Assembly: GCA_934476675.1 (NCBI GenBank)
Contig: CAKSOE010000017.1
Location: 1 to 56,374, forward strand
Direction of reading: 5' to 3'
Length of the DNA stretch: 56,374 bases
Source: an uncultured Clostridia bacterium
Lineage (GTDB): Bacteria > Bacillota > Clostridia > UBA1381
Shown here piece after piece: positions 1-9,019 of this stretch. The number at the start of each line of letters is the position of its first letter. The first letter of the stretch is position 1. The position numbers and the translations under genes were made by a program. The notes beneath the pieces were generated by a model. It saw nothing but the letters and a program-made list of their open reading frames with translations. It was not told the DNA's origin and ran no database searches.

Positions 1-113
1 AAATTAAGGCAAAATTCAGGGCAAAACAAGCAAGTTTTTGTGAGATGCAAAATCTCAAAACCTAAGTAAAATCAAGGATTTCAGTCATTCGAAGTTCTCT
101 TGGATGTATAACC

Positions 114-153
114 TTTCGAGTCAGCCCCGTTATGACCACTTCGATACCCGTCC
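114..153 (-). tRNA. 5' half of a tRNA-Ser (anticodon CGA), broken after the anticodon loop
   Basis: Read on the minus strand from 153, the sequence gives an acceptor 5' strand GGACGGG, positions 8-9 TA, a D arm (TCG / CGG) with a loop containing GGTC, an anticodon 5' strand GCTGA and the loop CTCGAAA with anticodon CGA at 118-116. The expected 3' strand TCAGC is replaced by GGTTA, and no long variable arm, T arm or CCCGTCC acceptor 3' strand follows in 1-113. This is therefore a tRNA-Ser gene interrupted or truncated at the edge of the anticodon loop, a common integrase crossover point. A weak upstream promoter (TTAGAT, 16 nt, TATAAA) can be read on the minus strand. The continuation lies outside the window. 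Confidence 0.6.
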
Positions 154-349
154 TTATTAAATTTTATACATACTCTATGCAATTATCTAACTCAAATATG
201 ATACCACATATCGGGTAGAATGTCAAGTCAAAAAGTAAAATTTTATTATTTTTTTCTGCAGTTGTTAATTTTTTTAAAAATTATTGCGATCCTTGTAATA
301 AATAACAGAATTTTTTTTCATAAAATCGAAATCTGATATGTTTTTCATA
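154..349. other. AT-rich intergenic region
   Basis: AT-rich DNA between the tRNA fragment and the promoter of the first operon. I see no convincing reading frame or hairpin terminator in it. Confidence 0.5.
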
Positions 350-378
350 TTGACGAACAATTACCTTTGTGATAAAAT
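350..378 (+). promoter_or_regulatory. SigA-type promoter of the mazG-like/gdpP operon
   Basis: TTGACG at 350-355 and TAAAAT at 373-378, separated by 17 nt, about 60 nt upstream of the first start codon. Confidence 0.65.
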
Positions 379-438
379 ATATACTTAGTGAAATAGACAT
401 ACTTGGGGAAATTTACATTTTTCAGGAGGACATCTTTT

Positions 439-741
439 ATGAATGTTTCATTAAATATTCAGGCAATTGAGTCTGTAAAAAGCGCAATACTTACGGAAAC
501 TGCGGAATTATACAATATTCTTGCAGACAATGATGAATCGGAGCTGTATTCGGGAGCTATAAGCAAAATTGCCAGCGTTATAGCTATGGAATACATTCTT
601 GCAAGGCGGCTCGGCATAAGCTTCGCCGCGGTGGACAGCCAGATACTGGATTTACTCACCGTTGCGGAGGAAAGCGGACATTTTCTTGAAACGGAATTTT
701 CAGATATGTCAGAGCTTCACAAGCATTTGAAAAAACGTTGA
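439..741 (+). CDS. MazG-like family protein (small, helical)
   Basis: A 100-residue all-helical protein resembling the small MazG-like proteins that precede gdpP in many Clostridia. The family-like stretch is the run of helices ending in MEYILARRLGISF near residues 54-66, before a conserved xVDxxI segment. The start at 439 is chosen because AGGAGG lies just upstream; the in-frame upstream ATG at 403 lacks a ribosome binding site. Full-length MazG proteins hydrolyse nucleoside triphosphates, but this short form shows no clear ExxE...ExxD metal site, so catalytic activity is doubtful. It is the first gene of the gdpP-rplI-dnaB-tilS operon, with 25 nt to gdpP. Confidence 0.7.
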   Translation: MNVSLNIQAIESVKSAILTETAELYNILADNDESELYSGAISKIASVIAMEYILARRLGISFAAVDSQILDLLTVAEESGHFLETEFSDMSELHKHLKKR

Positions 742-766
742 TGCCTTGCTTTAATCGGGAGGAAAT

Positions 767-2773
767 ATGAAAAAACGTTATGGACGTACATTGAAAAACG
801 GAGCAGGTGTTTCCGTTGCGGCGGCTGTTATTCTTATTATATGCAGCATTGCCGGCATGGTATACCGAAATCCGTTTTTCGGCGCGGCAGGCATTACCGC
901 CGGCATACTGCTTCTTGCCGCGGCGATTATTATATCTTTCAAGCGCCGTGAGCTTGTAAAGAAATATATTGATATAATTGCCAGAGAAAACGGGACAATC
1001 AGCTCAAATCTTTTTGCTAATCTTCCCGTTCCGATGGTGGTTGTAAACGTTGACGGCACTATAAAGTGGTATAATGAGAAATTTTCGGATTTGTTTGATA
1101 ACAGAGATATGTTCGGAAGTTTGTTTGAAACGGTTATCACCGGGCTTAAATGGAACGATATTTTGAAATCGGCGTGTCTCATAGACAAGCACACAACCGT
1201 AAACGGAAAGAGCTTTTCGGTTGTCGGCAGCATGATAAAGGACGCGGCGGCGGCAGACGCCGAGGAAAAATTCCTTGCCTACATCTATCTGATTGATAAG
1301 ACCGAGGAGGAGCGTCTGCGCAGACTTTACGAGGACGAAAAAACCGCCGTTGCGGTAATCAGCATAGACAACTACGACGAGGTTATTCAGCGCATTAACG
1401 ATAATGAGCAGGATCAGATTATTTCCCAGATACGCAATTATATTAACCGCTGGGCATCGGAGGGCTGTGCGGTTATAAAAAAGGTTGAGCGCGACAGATA
1501 TTTTATGTTTTTTGAACATAAATATCTTGACAAGTATATAGAAAGCAAATTCAATGTACTTGACCAGGTGCGGAATATCGGCGAAACCATAAAAATTCCT
1601 CTTTCCATAAGTATCGGAATAGGTATCGGCGGAAATATCAGCGAAAATGAAGCATATTCGCGCAGCGCCCTTGATATGACCCTCGGACGCGGCGGTGATC
1701 AGGTCTGCATAAAAGACGACACACAGTACAAATTCTACGGCGGCAAATCGAGAGAATACGAAAAAAGCACGCGCGTTAAAACAAGAGTTGTGGCTGTTGC
1801 GCTTAAAGATTTTATAAAAGCGTCGGACAAGGTCATTTTTATGGGACATTCCAATGCGGACTATGACTGCTTCGGTTCGGCAATGGGCTTGCAGCGCGCC
1901 GTAAGGGAGCTGGGAAAAACACCTCTTATCGTGTACGACAACAATTCGCCGGCAATAAAAGATTTATACAACGATTTAAAGGTTTTGCCGGAATATAAGA
2001 AGATGTTCATAGAACCCGACAGCGTATTTGACGAAATAACTCCCGACACGCTTTTGGTGATACTTGACACGCACCGTCCGTCCATGCTTCCCGTACCTCA
2101 GCTTTTGTCCGAGATTTCAAAGGTTGTACTGATAGACCATCACCGCCGTTCAACGGAGTTTATAAACCCGTGCTCAATTGTTTATCATGAGCCGTATGCG
2201 TCCTCAACGTGTGAAATGGCTACCGAGCTTTTGGAGTATATGGATTTGGGCGGTATGCTTACTAAAACGGAGGCTGAATGTCTTTACACAGGTATTCTTA
2301 TGGATACCAAGAATTTCATCGTAAAAACCGGTGTAAGAACATTTGAAGCAGCTTCATATCTGCGCCGTCTCGGTCTTAACACAATTGCCGTAAAAAAACG
2401 CTTTAACATCAACAAAGAGGATTATGACCACAAGGTTGATATTGTTAAAACAGCTGTTGAAATTGCGCCTAACATCGCAGTGGCAAAATGTTACAATAAA
2501 TTTGCAAACAGCAAAGTTGTCGCTTCACAGGCGGCTGATGAAATGCTTAATATAAACAACATCCGCGCGTCCTTTGTTGTGTATCAGCAGGAAAACAGCA
2601 TCGGCGTATCGGCACGTTCGCTCGGCGAGATAAATGTTCAGCTGGTTATGGAGGCTCTCGGCGGCGGCGGTCATATGTCTGTTGCAGGCGCACAAATTAA
2701 GGACAGAAGCGTTGACGAGGTTGTTGAAATGGTTAAAAGTTCCGTAAAGGAATATTTAACGGAATCTAAATAA
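767..2773 (+). CDS. gdpP: GdpP-type cyclic-di-AMP phosphodiesterase
   Basis: Hydrolyses the second messenger c-di-AMP to pApA at the membrane. The 668-residue protein has the full GdpP layout: two N-terminal membrane helices (about 15-57), a PAS-like domain (about 75-165), a degenerate GGDEF domain (about 170-310) without an intact GGDEF signature, a DHH domain and a DHHA1 domain. The metal-site motifs are visible: HSNADYDCFG near residue 359, DTHRPS near 433, IDHHRRS near 457, and the DHHA1 signature GGGGHMSVAG near 633. Length matches the family (about 650-670). A GGAGG ribosome binding site precedes the ATG. It sits between the MazG-like gene and rplI, the usual Firmicute arrangement. Confidence 0.95.
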   Translation: MKKRYGRTLKNGAGVSVAAAVILIICSIAGMVYRNPFFGAAGITAGILLLAAAIIISFKRRELVKKYIDIIARENGTISSNLFANLPVPMVVVNVDGTIKWYNEKFSDLFDNRDMFGSLFETVITGLKWNDILKSACLIDKHTTVNGKSFSVVGSMIKDAAAADAEEKFLAYIYLIDKTEEERLRRLYEDEKTAVAVISIDNYDEVIQRINDNEQDQIISQIRNYINRWASEGCAVIKKVERDRYFMFFEHKYLDKYIESKFNVLDQVRNIGETIKIPLSISIGIGIGGNISENEAYSRSALDMTLGRGGDQVCIKDDTQYKFYGGKSREYEKSTRVKTRVVAVALKDFIKASDKVIFMGHSNADYDCFGSAMGLQRAVRELGKTPLIVYDNNSPAIKDLYNDLKVLPEYKKMFIEPDSVFDEITPDTLLVILDTHRPSMLPVPQLLSEISKVVLIDHHRRSTEFINPCSIVYHEPYASSTCEMATELLEYMDLGGMLTKTEAECLYTGILMDTKNFIVKTGVRTFEAASYLRRLGLNTIAVKKRFNINKEDYDHKVDIVKTAVEIAPNIAVAKCYNKFANSKVVASQAADEMLNINNIRASFVVYQQENSIGVSARSLGEINVQLVMEALGGGGHMSVAGAQIKDRSVDEVVEMVKSSVKEYLTESK

Positions 2774-2789
2774 CAGGAGTTGATATAAA

Positions 2790-3236
2790 ATGCAGGTAAT
2801 TTTAAATCAGGACGTAAAAGGAACCGGCAAAAAGGGACAGCTTGTAAAGGTATCGGACGGATACGCAAGGAACTTCCTTTTGCCGAAAGGGCTTGCCAAG
2901 GAAGCAACAAAGGATAACATAAACGTAATGAAGGGCAAGCAGGAATCGCTTGAATACAAAATAAAGACGGAAACCGACGAAGCAAAAGCCATCGTTGAAA
3001 AAATGAAAGAAATAGAGGTTGTTATCACCGCAAAAGCCGGAGATAACGGCAAGCTGTTCGGCTCGGTTACTTCAAAAGAGGTCAGCGAGGAATTGACAAA
3101 ACAGCACCACATAAAAATTGATAAAAAGAAATTCGTTATGCCGGACGGAATAAAAACGCTCGGCGTAACGGAGGTTGACGTAAAGGTATACACCGGAATC
3201 GTCGGCAAGCTGAGAGTAAACGTAAAAGAAGCGTAA
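2790..3236 (+). CDS. rplI: 50S ribosomal protein L9
   Basis: A 148-residue L9, the usual length. The N-terminal domain that binds 23S rRNA domain V carries the family signature around GYARNFLLPKGLA (residues 24-36). A long lysine/glutamate-rich connecting helix follows, then the C-terminal domain with DNGKLFGSVTS near residues 86-96. It lies 16 nt after gdpP and 29 nt before dnaB and is probably cotranscribed with both. A GGAG ribosome binding site precedes the ATG. Nothing unusual is seen. Confidence 0.97.
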   Translation: MQVILNQDVKGTGKKGQLVKVSDGYARNFLLPKGLAKEATKDNINVMKGKQESLEYKIKTETDEAKAIVEKMKEIEVVITAKAGDNGKLFGSVTSKEVSEELTKQHHIKIDKKKFVMPDGIKTLGVTEVDVKVYTGIVGKLRVNVKEA

Positions 3237-3265
3237 GATAAAATTAATCGGAGGGTACGGATATT

Positions 3266-4624
3266 ATGGCTGAAAATGAAATATCGCAGGATTTAAGCGG
3301 CAGAGATTTGCCGTACAGCCGCGAAGCGGAACAGGCTGTTATAGGAAGTATCCTCACTGACCCGAGAAGCGTTGCCGAAGCGGCTGAAATCGTCAGCGCA
3401 GATGATTTTTACTATGTTCAGAACCGCGAGATATATTCCGCGGTCATGGATCTGTTCAATGAAAACAGTGCAATCGACTTTGTAACTGTTTCAAACAAGC
3501 TTTCACAGAATGACAAGCTTGAAGCTGCCGGAGGTATCGTATATCTTCGAAACGCCGCAGCAAATGTGCCCACCACTCACCACATAAGTTATTATTCGGA
3601 AATAATCAAGGAAAAATCAACGCTCAGAAATCTTATAAAGAGCGCTGTGCAGATTTCCGATATGGCATATGACGGCACGGACGGTTCGGATAACATTTTG
3701 CAGCGTTCGGAGCAGCTTTTGTATGATGTAGCGGCAGGCAGAGAGAGCAACGACATCGTGCCGATTAAGAACATCATGCTCACAAGCTATCAGACACTGG
3801 TTGAAAATTCACAGTCGAAAGGCGGAATTACAGGACTTGCAACAGGATTTGACGAGCTTAATCGCCGCACAGGCGGTTTTCACGGCGGCGAGCTTATTCT
3901 GATTGCGGGACGTCCTGGTATGGGTAAGTCGAGTTTTGCCGTAAACATCGCGGAATATGTTGCAATAAATGACAAAAACACTGTCGCCATATTTAACCTT
4001 GAAATGCCGAAAGAGCAGATTGTAAGCAGAATTTTGTGCTCACAGGCAATGGTTAATTCAATAAAAATGCGTACAGGAGATATGGACGGCGATGACTGGG
4101 AAAAAATCGGAGATGTGGTAAATAAAATTGCCTCCTCCCCTATTTATATTGATGATACCGCTACCATAACCGTATCGCAGATACGTGCAAAATGCAGACG
4201 TTTAAAGCAGACCAGGCAGCTTTCACTGATTGTAATCGACTATTTGCAGCTTATGCAGTCCGGTAAGCGCACAGACAGCCGTCAGCAGGAAATTTCGGAT
4301 ATTTCACGTTCGTTAAAAATCCTCGCAAAGGAGCTTGATGTGCCTGTTATTGCACTGTCACAGCTTTCGCGTGCAAGCGAAAGCCGCAGCGACAAGCGTC
4401 CTATGCTTTCAGACCTTCGTGAATCAGGCGCTATTGAGCAGGATGCGGATATGGTAATGTTCCTCTACCGTGATGAATATTATAACAAAGACAGCGAAGA
4501 CAAAAACCTTGCCGAATGTATTATCGCAAAGCACAGGAGCGGCGAAACGGGTATGTTTAAGCTTGGCTGGAAAGGTGAATATACAAAATTCCAGAACGTG
4601 GAATTTAAACTTAAAGAAGAATGA
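3266..4624 (+). CDS. dnaB: Replicative DNA helicase DnaB (DnaC in Bacillus naming)
   Basis: The hexameric 5'-3' helicase that unwinds DNA ahead of the replication fork. The 452-residue protein has the N-terminal helical domain that contacts primase (from DLPYSREAEQAVIGSIL, residues 14-30) and the C-terminal RecA-like ATPase. Walker A is GRPGMGKSS near residue 215; the Walker B/H2 region is VIDYLQLM near 323, followed by QEISDISRSLK and the arginine-finger region near the C terminus. Length is standard and no intein is present. The ribosome binding site is GGAGGG. Its TGA overlaps the ATG of tilS in an ATGA arrangement, which implies translational coupling. Confidence 0.97.
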   Translation: MAENEISQDLSGRDLPYSREAEQAVIGSILTDPRSVAEAAEIVSADDFYYVQNREIYSAVMDLFNENSAIDFVTVSNKLSQNDKLEAAGGIVYLRNAAANVPTTHHISYYSEIIKEKSTLRNLIKSAVQISDMAYDGTDGSDNILQRSEQLLYDVAAGRESNDIVPIKNIMLTSYQTLVENSQSKGGITGLATGFDELNRRTGGFHGGELILIAGRPGMGKSSFAVNIAEYVAINDKNTVAIFNLEMPKEQIVSRILCSQAMVNSIKMRTGDMDGDDWEKIGDVVNKIASSPIYIDDTATITVSQIRAKCRRLKQTRQLSLIVIDYLQLMQSGKRTDSRQQEISDISRSLKILAKELDVPVIALSQLSRASESRSDKRPMLSDLRESGAIEQDADMVMFLYRDEYYNKDSEDKNLAECIIAKHRSGETGMFKLGWKGEYTKFQNVEFKLKEE

Positions 4625-5946
4625 TTAATAAGGTTTATAAAACAATTAAGGAATACGGACTTTTACAAAACGGAGATAAAATCGTTATCGGGCTGTCCGG
4701 CGGTGCAGATTCTATGTGTCTTACATATATTCTGCATACACTATGCGGCAAGCTCGGTATTTCCCTCATGACCGCGCATATGAATCATAATATACGCGGC
4801 AGCGAGGCGCTGCGCGATGAAGCGGCGGCAAGGGATTTTTCCGAAAGTCTCGGTATTCCTTTTTCGTCAAAAAGCGTCAATGTCCCCGAATACGCACAGA
4901 AAAAAGGAATATCGGAGGAGCTTGCCGGACGTGAGCTGAGATATAGTTTTTTTAATGAGCTTTTGGCGCAGCATGGTTTTAATAAGATTGCCACGGCACA
5001 CAACCGAAACGACAATGCCGAAACTATCATCATGAATTTCATGCGCGGAAGCGGAATAAAAGGGCTTTGCGGCATACCTCATATGCGCGGCAATATAATA
5101 AGACCGATTCTTGACATCACGCGCAGTGAAATAGAGGATTTTTGCCGTGAAAACAGTCTCCCCTATGTAACCGACAGCACAAATCATGAAAAAATATATA
5201 CAAGAAATAAAATCAGGCTTGACCTGATTCCCGAGATCGAAAATTCATTCAATCCGAATTTTACAAATACGGTTACGGAAAACGCCTCATTTATCGCAGC
5301 TGACAATGAATTTCTTGAAGATGCCGCATCGGATTTCTGCAAAAAAAATCTTTCGGGCGGTAAAATATCCGTTTCGGCGCTGCTTGGAGCGCATTCTGCG
5401 CTCCGAAACCGCATAATTATGAAAATGATTGCAGAAGCGGCAGGCAATGCAAGCGATTTTTCATCGGATTTTGTTGTTAAAATTCTTGAGCTTGCAGAAA
5501 AGAACAAAAGCGGCTCATATCTGACGCTGCCGCGCGGAATCCGTGCGGCTGTCGAGTACGGAAAACTCAGCATATCACAGTTTGAAGATGTTCCGGAATT
5601 TGAATACAAGCTGCCGATAAATGAAAAAATATATATTAAAGAATTAAAGAAAAACGTAATTGCCGAACCCGTCACAGGAAATAGCGGCAGCGGAATATAC
5701 ATTGCCGCCGATGAAAGCGACTGCATTTGTGTGAGAAACAGGCGAAACGGCGATGTGTTCTTCCCTGTCGGCATGGACGGCAGAAAAAAACTGAAAAACT
5801 TCTTTATCGACTGCAAAATTCCGCGCGATGACCGCGCAAAAATGCCGATAATTACAGTTAACGGTGAAATTGCCGCTGTTGGCAGCAAACGTATTGACCG
5901 CAGATTTAATTTTGAGAAAAAAGGAATAAAAATTACTTTTATATAA
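4621..5946 (+). CDS. tilS: tRNA(Ile)-lysidine synthetase TilS
   Basis: Converts C34 of the CAU-anticodon tRNA-Ile to lysidine using ATP and lysine. The PP-loop signature GLSGGADSMC lies at residues 24-33. The N-terminal N-type ATP pyrophosphatase domain contains MNHNIRG and TAHNRNDNAETIIMNF, and a C-terminal TilS domain (about 370-441) ends in a basic segment. The 441-residue length is within the family range. The start overlaps the dnaB stop by four bases. In many Firmicutes hpt lies between tilS and ftsH; it is absent here. Confidence 0.93.
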   Translation: MINKVYKTIKEYGLLQNGDKIVIGLSGGADSMCLTYILHTLCGKLGISLMTAHMNHNIRGSEALRDEAAARDFSESLGIPFSSKSVNVPEYAQKKGISEELAGRELRYSFFNELLAQHGFNKIATAHNRNDNAETIIMNFMRGSGIKGLCGIPHMRGNIIRPILDITRSEIEDFCRENSLPYVTDSTNHEKIYTRNKIRLDLIPEIENSFNPNFTNTVTENASFIAADNEFLEDAASDFCKKNLSGGKISVSALLGAHSALRNRIIMKMIAEAAGNASDFSSDFVVKILELAEKNKSGSYLTLPRGIRAAVEYGKLSISQFEDVPEFEYKLPINEKIYIKELKKNVIAEPVTGNSGSGIYIAADESDCICVRNRRNGDVFFPVGMDGRKKLKNFFIDCKIPRDDRAKMPIITVNGEIAAVGSKRIDRRFNFEKKGIKITFI

Positions 5947-5954
5947 AATTTTTG

Positions 5955-5983
5955 TTGAAATACTTCAAATAATGTGTTAGAAT
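5955..5983 (+). promoter_or_regulatory. SigA-type promoter of ftsH
   Basis: TTGAAA at 5955-5960 and TAGAAT at 5978-5983 with a 17-nt spacer, just after tilS, so ftsH can be transcribed separately from the gdpP operon. Confidence 0.7.
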
Positions 5984-6012
5984 AATTTTAGTATGCAAAA
6001 GGAGGTAGCGCT

Positions 6013-7842
6013 TTGCAGAAAGGTTTAAAAAGTCTTGGAATGTGGGCGGCATTTCTGATAGGTATTTATATTATATATACCCTCGTGCTCGGATCGTTTA
6101 CCGGCGGCAATAAAATGATTTATTCAGATCTTGTGCGCGCAGTTAAAGAGGAAAACGTGACCAATATGGTCATAAACGGAAATACCGTTACCGCCACAAT
6201 AAAAGACAATGGTAAGCAATCAGTACAAAAAATTGAGATTCCGTCTCTTGAAGTGCTTCAAAATGATGTCGGCACGCTCATCAGCGATCAGATGGATGCC
6301 GGAATTTTAAAGCAGGAGGCTTATGAGCCGAAATTATCGTTTGTGGCAATCACCAATATTGCTGTAATAGTTATATTTCTGCTTATATTTATTTTCGGAT
6401 TTGTGCGCCGCGGAGGTGCGCCGGGTTCAAACGGCTTTACAAAAAGCCGCGCGGTTATGAGCAGTAATCAAAAGGTTCGTTTCAGCGATGTTGCCGGAGC
6501 TGTCGAGGAAAAAGAGGAACTTTGCGAAATTGTTGAATTTTTGAGAAATCCCAGCAAATTTATCGCATTGGGAGCAAGAATGCCTAAGGGCATATTGCTT
6601 GTCGGTTCGCCCGGCACAGGTAAAACTCTGCTTGCAAAGGCGGTCGCCGGAGAAGCCGGAGTACCGTTTTTCTCAATAAGCGGTTCGGACTTCGTTGAAT
6701 TGTATGTCGGTGTCGGAGCTTCGCGTGTCCGTGATTTGTTTGAGCAGGCAAAGCGAAACAAGCCTTGTATTATATTTATTGACGAAATAGACGCCGTAGG
6801 CAGAAAAAGAGGCGCCGGTATGGGCGGCGGTCATGATGAACGCGAGCAAACGCTTAACCAGCTGCTTGTTGAAATGGACGGTTTCGGCGAAAACGAAGGC
6901 GTAATCATGATGGCGGCAACAAACCGTCCCGATATTCTTGATTCTGCATTGCTGCGCCCCGGACGTTTCGACCGTCAGGTGGTTGTCGATTTGCCGGATG
7001 TAAAAGGCAGGGAAGCAATCTTAAAAGTTCATTCGGCAAAAAAACCGCTGCGTGATGATGTAAATCTGGAAAGAATAGCCAAAGAAACTTCCGGATATTC
7101 CGGCGCTGATTTGGAAAATCTTATGAATGAAGCGGCAATTTTTGCGGCACGCAGAAATGAAGCTCAGATAACCAACAAAGACATAGAGGACGCAAACCTT
7201 AAAGTTATGATGGGTGCGGAAAGAAAATCACGCGTTATGACGGACGAGGAGAAACAGCTTACCGCTTATCATGAGGCAGGTCATGCTGTTGCGGCAAAGA
7301 TTCTTGACTCTAAATCCGATGTACACAAGGTATCAATCGTCCCCCGCGGACGCGCCGGAGGATTTACGATGTACGTTCCCGAGGAGGATAAAATGTACGC
7401 TTCCCGCAATGAGATGTTAAATCAGATTATGATCATGCTCGGCGGACGCGTCGCGGAAAAACTCACAATGGACGATATAAGCACCGGTGCATCAAACGAT
7501 ATTGAGCGTGCAACTTCATTAGTAAGACAAATGGTTAAAAAATACGGTATGAGCGACGTGATAGGTCCCGTATCCTATGATGAGGGCGGAGAAGTGTTTA
7601 TCGGCAGAGATTTCAGTCACTCGAAAAACTACTCCGAAAAGGTTGCCGCCGACATAGATTCGGAGGTTAAACGCATAATGGAGGAACAGTTTAAGGCAAC
7701 AGAGGATTTGCTCAAAGCGCATATGCCGGCTCTCAAAGCCGTTGCCGAAAAGCTGCTTGAAAAGGAAACAATCAACAGTGATGAATTTAACAGCTGTTTT
7801 GTTGATATAGAGGAAGGAGGAAGTACAGATGCAGGTAACTAA
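6013..7842 (+). CDS. ftsH: ATP-dependent zinc metalloprotease FtsH
   Basis: Membrane-anchored AAA+ protease that degrades membrane and short-lived cytosolic proteins. The 609-residue protein has two membrane helices (about 9-27 and 113-133) around an extracytoplasmic domain. Walker A is GSPGTGKT near 198, Walker B is IIFIDEIDAVG near 253, and the second region of homology is ATNRPDILDSALLRPGRFDR near 300-319. The zinc site HEAGH lies near 419, with the third ligand in the downstream region around SNDIERAT. The start codon is TTG, supported by GGAGG 8 nt upstream. The last 14 nt overlap the following DUF1858 gene. Confidence 0.97.
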   Translation: MQKGLKSLGMWAAFLIGIYIIYTLVLGSFTGGNKMIYSDLVRAVKEENVTNMVINGNTVTATIKDNGKQSVQKIEIPSLEVLQNDVGTLISDQMDAGILKQEAYEPKLSFVAITNIAVIVIFLLIFIFGFVRRGGAPGSNGFTKSRAVMSSNQKVRFSDVAGAVEEKEELCEIVEFLRNPSKFIALGARMPKGILLVGSPGTGKTLLAKAVAGEAGVPFFSISGSDFVELYVGVGASRVRDLFEQAKRNKPCIIFIDEIDAVGRKRGAGMGGGHDEREQTLNQLLVEMDGFGENEGVIMMAATNRPDILDSALLRPGRFDRQVVVDLPDVKGREAILKVHSAKKPLRDDVNLERIAKETSGYSGADLENLMNEAAIFAARRNEAQITNKDIEDANLKVMMGAERKSRVMTDEEKQLTAYHEAGHAVAAKILDSKSDVHKVSIVPRGRAGGFTMYVPEEDKMYASRNEMLNQIMIMLGGRVAEKLTMDDISTGASNDIERATSLVRQMVKKYGMSDVIGPVSYDEGGEVFIGRDFSHSKNYSEKVAADIDSEVKRIMEEQFKATEDLLKAHMPALKAVAEKLLEKETINSDEFNSCFVDIEEGGSTDAGN

Positions 7843-8029
7843 GGAAACATTGATAGGTGAAGCTTTACAGATGAATGCTGAAATTGCTCCGATATTTATG
7901 AGTATAGGAATGCATTGTCTCGGCTGCCCCGCATCACAGGGTGAATCTATTGAGGAAGCTTGCCAGGTTCACGGTGTTGACGCCGACGAATTAGTTAAAA
8001 CAATTAACGAATTTTTAGCAGGTAAGTAA
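7829..8029 (+). CDS. DUF1858 domain protein (small CxxC redox-type protein)
   Basis: A 66-residue protein that is essentially one DUF1858 domain, the small helical domain often found alone or next to redox enzymes. It contains HCLGCPAS around residues 30-37, giving a C-x-x-C pair that could form a disulfide or bind metal. The start is supported by GGAGG upstream, within the end of ftsH. The overlap with ftsH suggests the two are translated together. The function is not established. A strong terminator follows. Confidence 0.85.
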   Translation: MQVTKETLIGEALQMNAEIAPIFMSIGMHCLGCPASQGESIEEACQVHGVDADELVKTINEFLAGK

Positions 8030-8041
8030 TTTAGGGGATGT

Positions 8042-8078
8042 AAAAAGGACTGTAAAAAATGATTTTACAGTCCTTTTT
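8042..8078. terminator. Bidirectional hairpin terminator between ftsH operon and pflA
   Basis: A 16-bp inverted repeat (AAAAAGGACTGTAAAA at 8042-8057 with its complement at 8063-8078), with A-rich and T-rich ends on both strands. It serves the converging ftsH-DUF1858 and pfl-pflA transcripts. Confidence 0.9.
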
Positions 8079-8112
8079 AAAGGGATAAAAAAAATATGTT
8101 TCAAATTGAAAA

Positions 8113-8853
8113 TTATTGTCCCCTCCGTACCTTTCTTGCTCCTGCAAGAATAGTCTCCTTTGCCTCCATTGCTTCTCTTCCGGTGACATTTGGAGTGTCC
8201 TTTAAGGCGTAGTCTATATTTAGCGCCTCATACTTTTTCTTTCCCATATCATGATACGGCAGCACATCAAGCGCTTTTACGTTTTTCAGCCTGCCTATAA
8301 ACTCCCCTAAGCGTGTCAGCGATTCCTTATCGTCAGTAATCCCCGGCACGACAACATGGCGAATCCACACAGGTTTATTAATTTTATCAAGATACTTCGC
8401 AAATTCTATTATATTCTTATTGCTGCGTCCCGTAAGTGCGGTATGCTTTTCGCTGTCAATGTGCTTTATATCAAGCATAACCAGGTCTGTATACTTCATC
8501 AGCTCATCTATTTTCAGCATCAGCTGCTCCGAAAAAACAGCCCCGGACGTATCAAGACAGGTATGGATTTTCCTTGCTTTCGCTTTCTTAAACAGCTCCG
8601 TGAGAAAGTCCAGCTGAAGCATCGGCTCCCCTCCGGTTGCGGTAATTCCGCCGTTTTTCAGAAAAGAACGGTAGTTTTCATAATTCAGAAGTATATCATT
8701 AACGCTCATTACATTGCCCGTCATCGGCTGCCACGTATCTGGATTATGACAATACGCGCACCGCATCGGACACCCTTGGAAAAACACTACAAATCGTATT
8801 CCCGGCCCGTCAACCGTGCCGAATGATTCGAGACTGTGTATATATCCTTTCAC
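8113..8853 (-). CDS. pflA: Pyruvate formate-lyase activating enzyme
   Basis: Radical SAM enzyme that abstracts hydrogen from the glycyl-radical residue of pyruvate formate-lyase. The 246-residue protein begins with HSLESFGTVDGPGIRFV, typical of PflA, and has the CxxxCxxC [4Fe-4S] motif at C28, C32 and C35 (GCPMRCAYCHNP). The GGEP segment (residues about 75-78) contributes to SAM binding. Length is normal and it lacks the extra ferredoxin insert of other glycyl-radical activases. It lies downstream of the PFL core and the separate glycyl-radical protein, across a hairpin-rich spacer of 166 nt. Confidence 0.95.
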   Translation of the reverse strand: MKGYIHSLESFGTVDGPGIRFVVFFQGCPMRCAYCHNPDTWQPMTGNVMSVNDILLNYENYRSFLKNGGITATGGEPMLQLDFLTELFKKAKARKIHTCLDTSGAVFSEQLMLKIDELMKYTDLVMLDIKHIDSEKHTALTGRSNKNIIEFAKYLDKINKPVWIRHVVVPGITDDKESLTRLGEFIGRLKNVKALDVLPYHDMGKKKYEALNIDYALKDTPNVTGREAMEAKETILAGARKVRRGQ

Positions 8854-8909
8854 CTTTACATCACTCCCCTATATCAAAAGGAATATAAAAAATTCCACCG
8901 AACGTCATA

Positions 8910-8977
8910 CGGCGGTACAGTTAAACAGCCTATACCGCCGCTTGCGGACAAACCGCGGTCTTTATGCCGACCGCGGT
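8910..8977 (-). other. Two inverted repeats in the spacer between the glycyl-radical gene and pflA
   Basis: One repeat pairs CGGCGGTA (8910-8917) with TACCGCCG (8933-8940); the other pairs ACCGCGGTC (8952-8960) with GACCGCGGT (8969-8977). Neither has a long T run on the minus strand, so they look like RNA processing or partial termination hairpins that lower pflA expression relative to pfl, not full terminators. Confidence 0.6.
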
Positions 8978-9019
8978 ATTTTATCCGTTCCGTATTATTT
9001 TACATTCCTTTGTAAACCG

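Noticed and set aside
1004..1849. Long antisense reading frame inside gdpP
   Set aside because: It is opposite a well-supported, full-length gdpP and shows no family signature or ribosome binding site.
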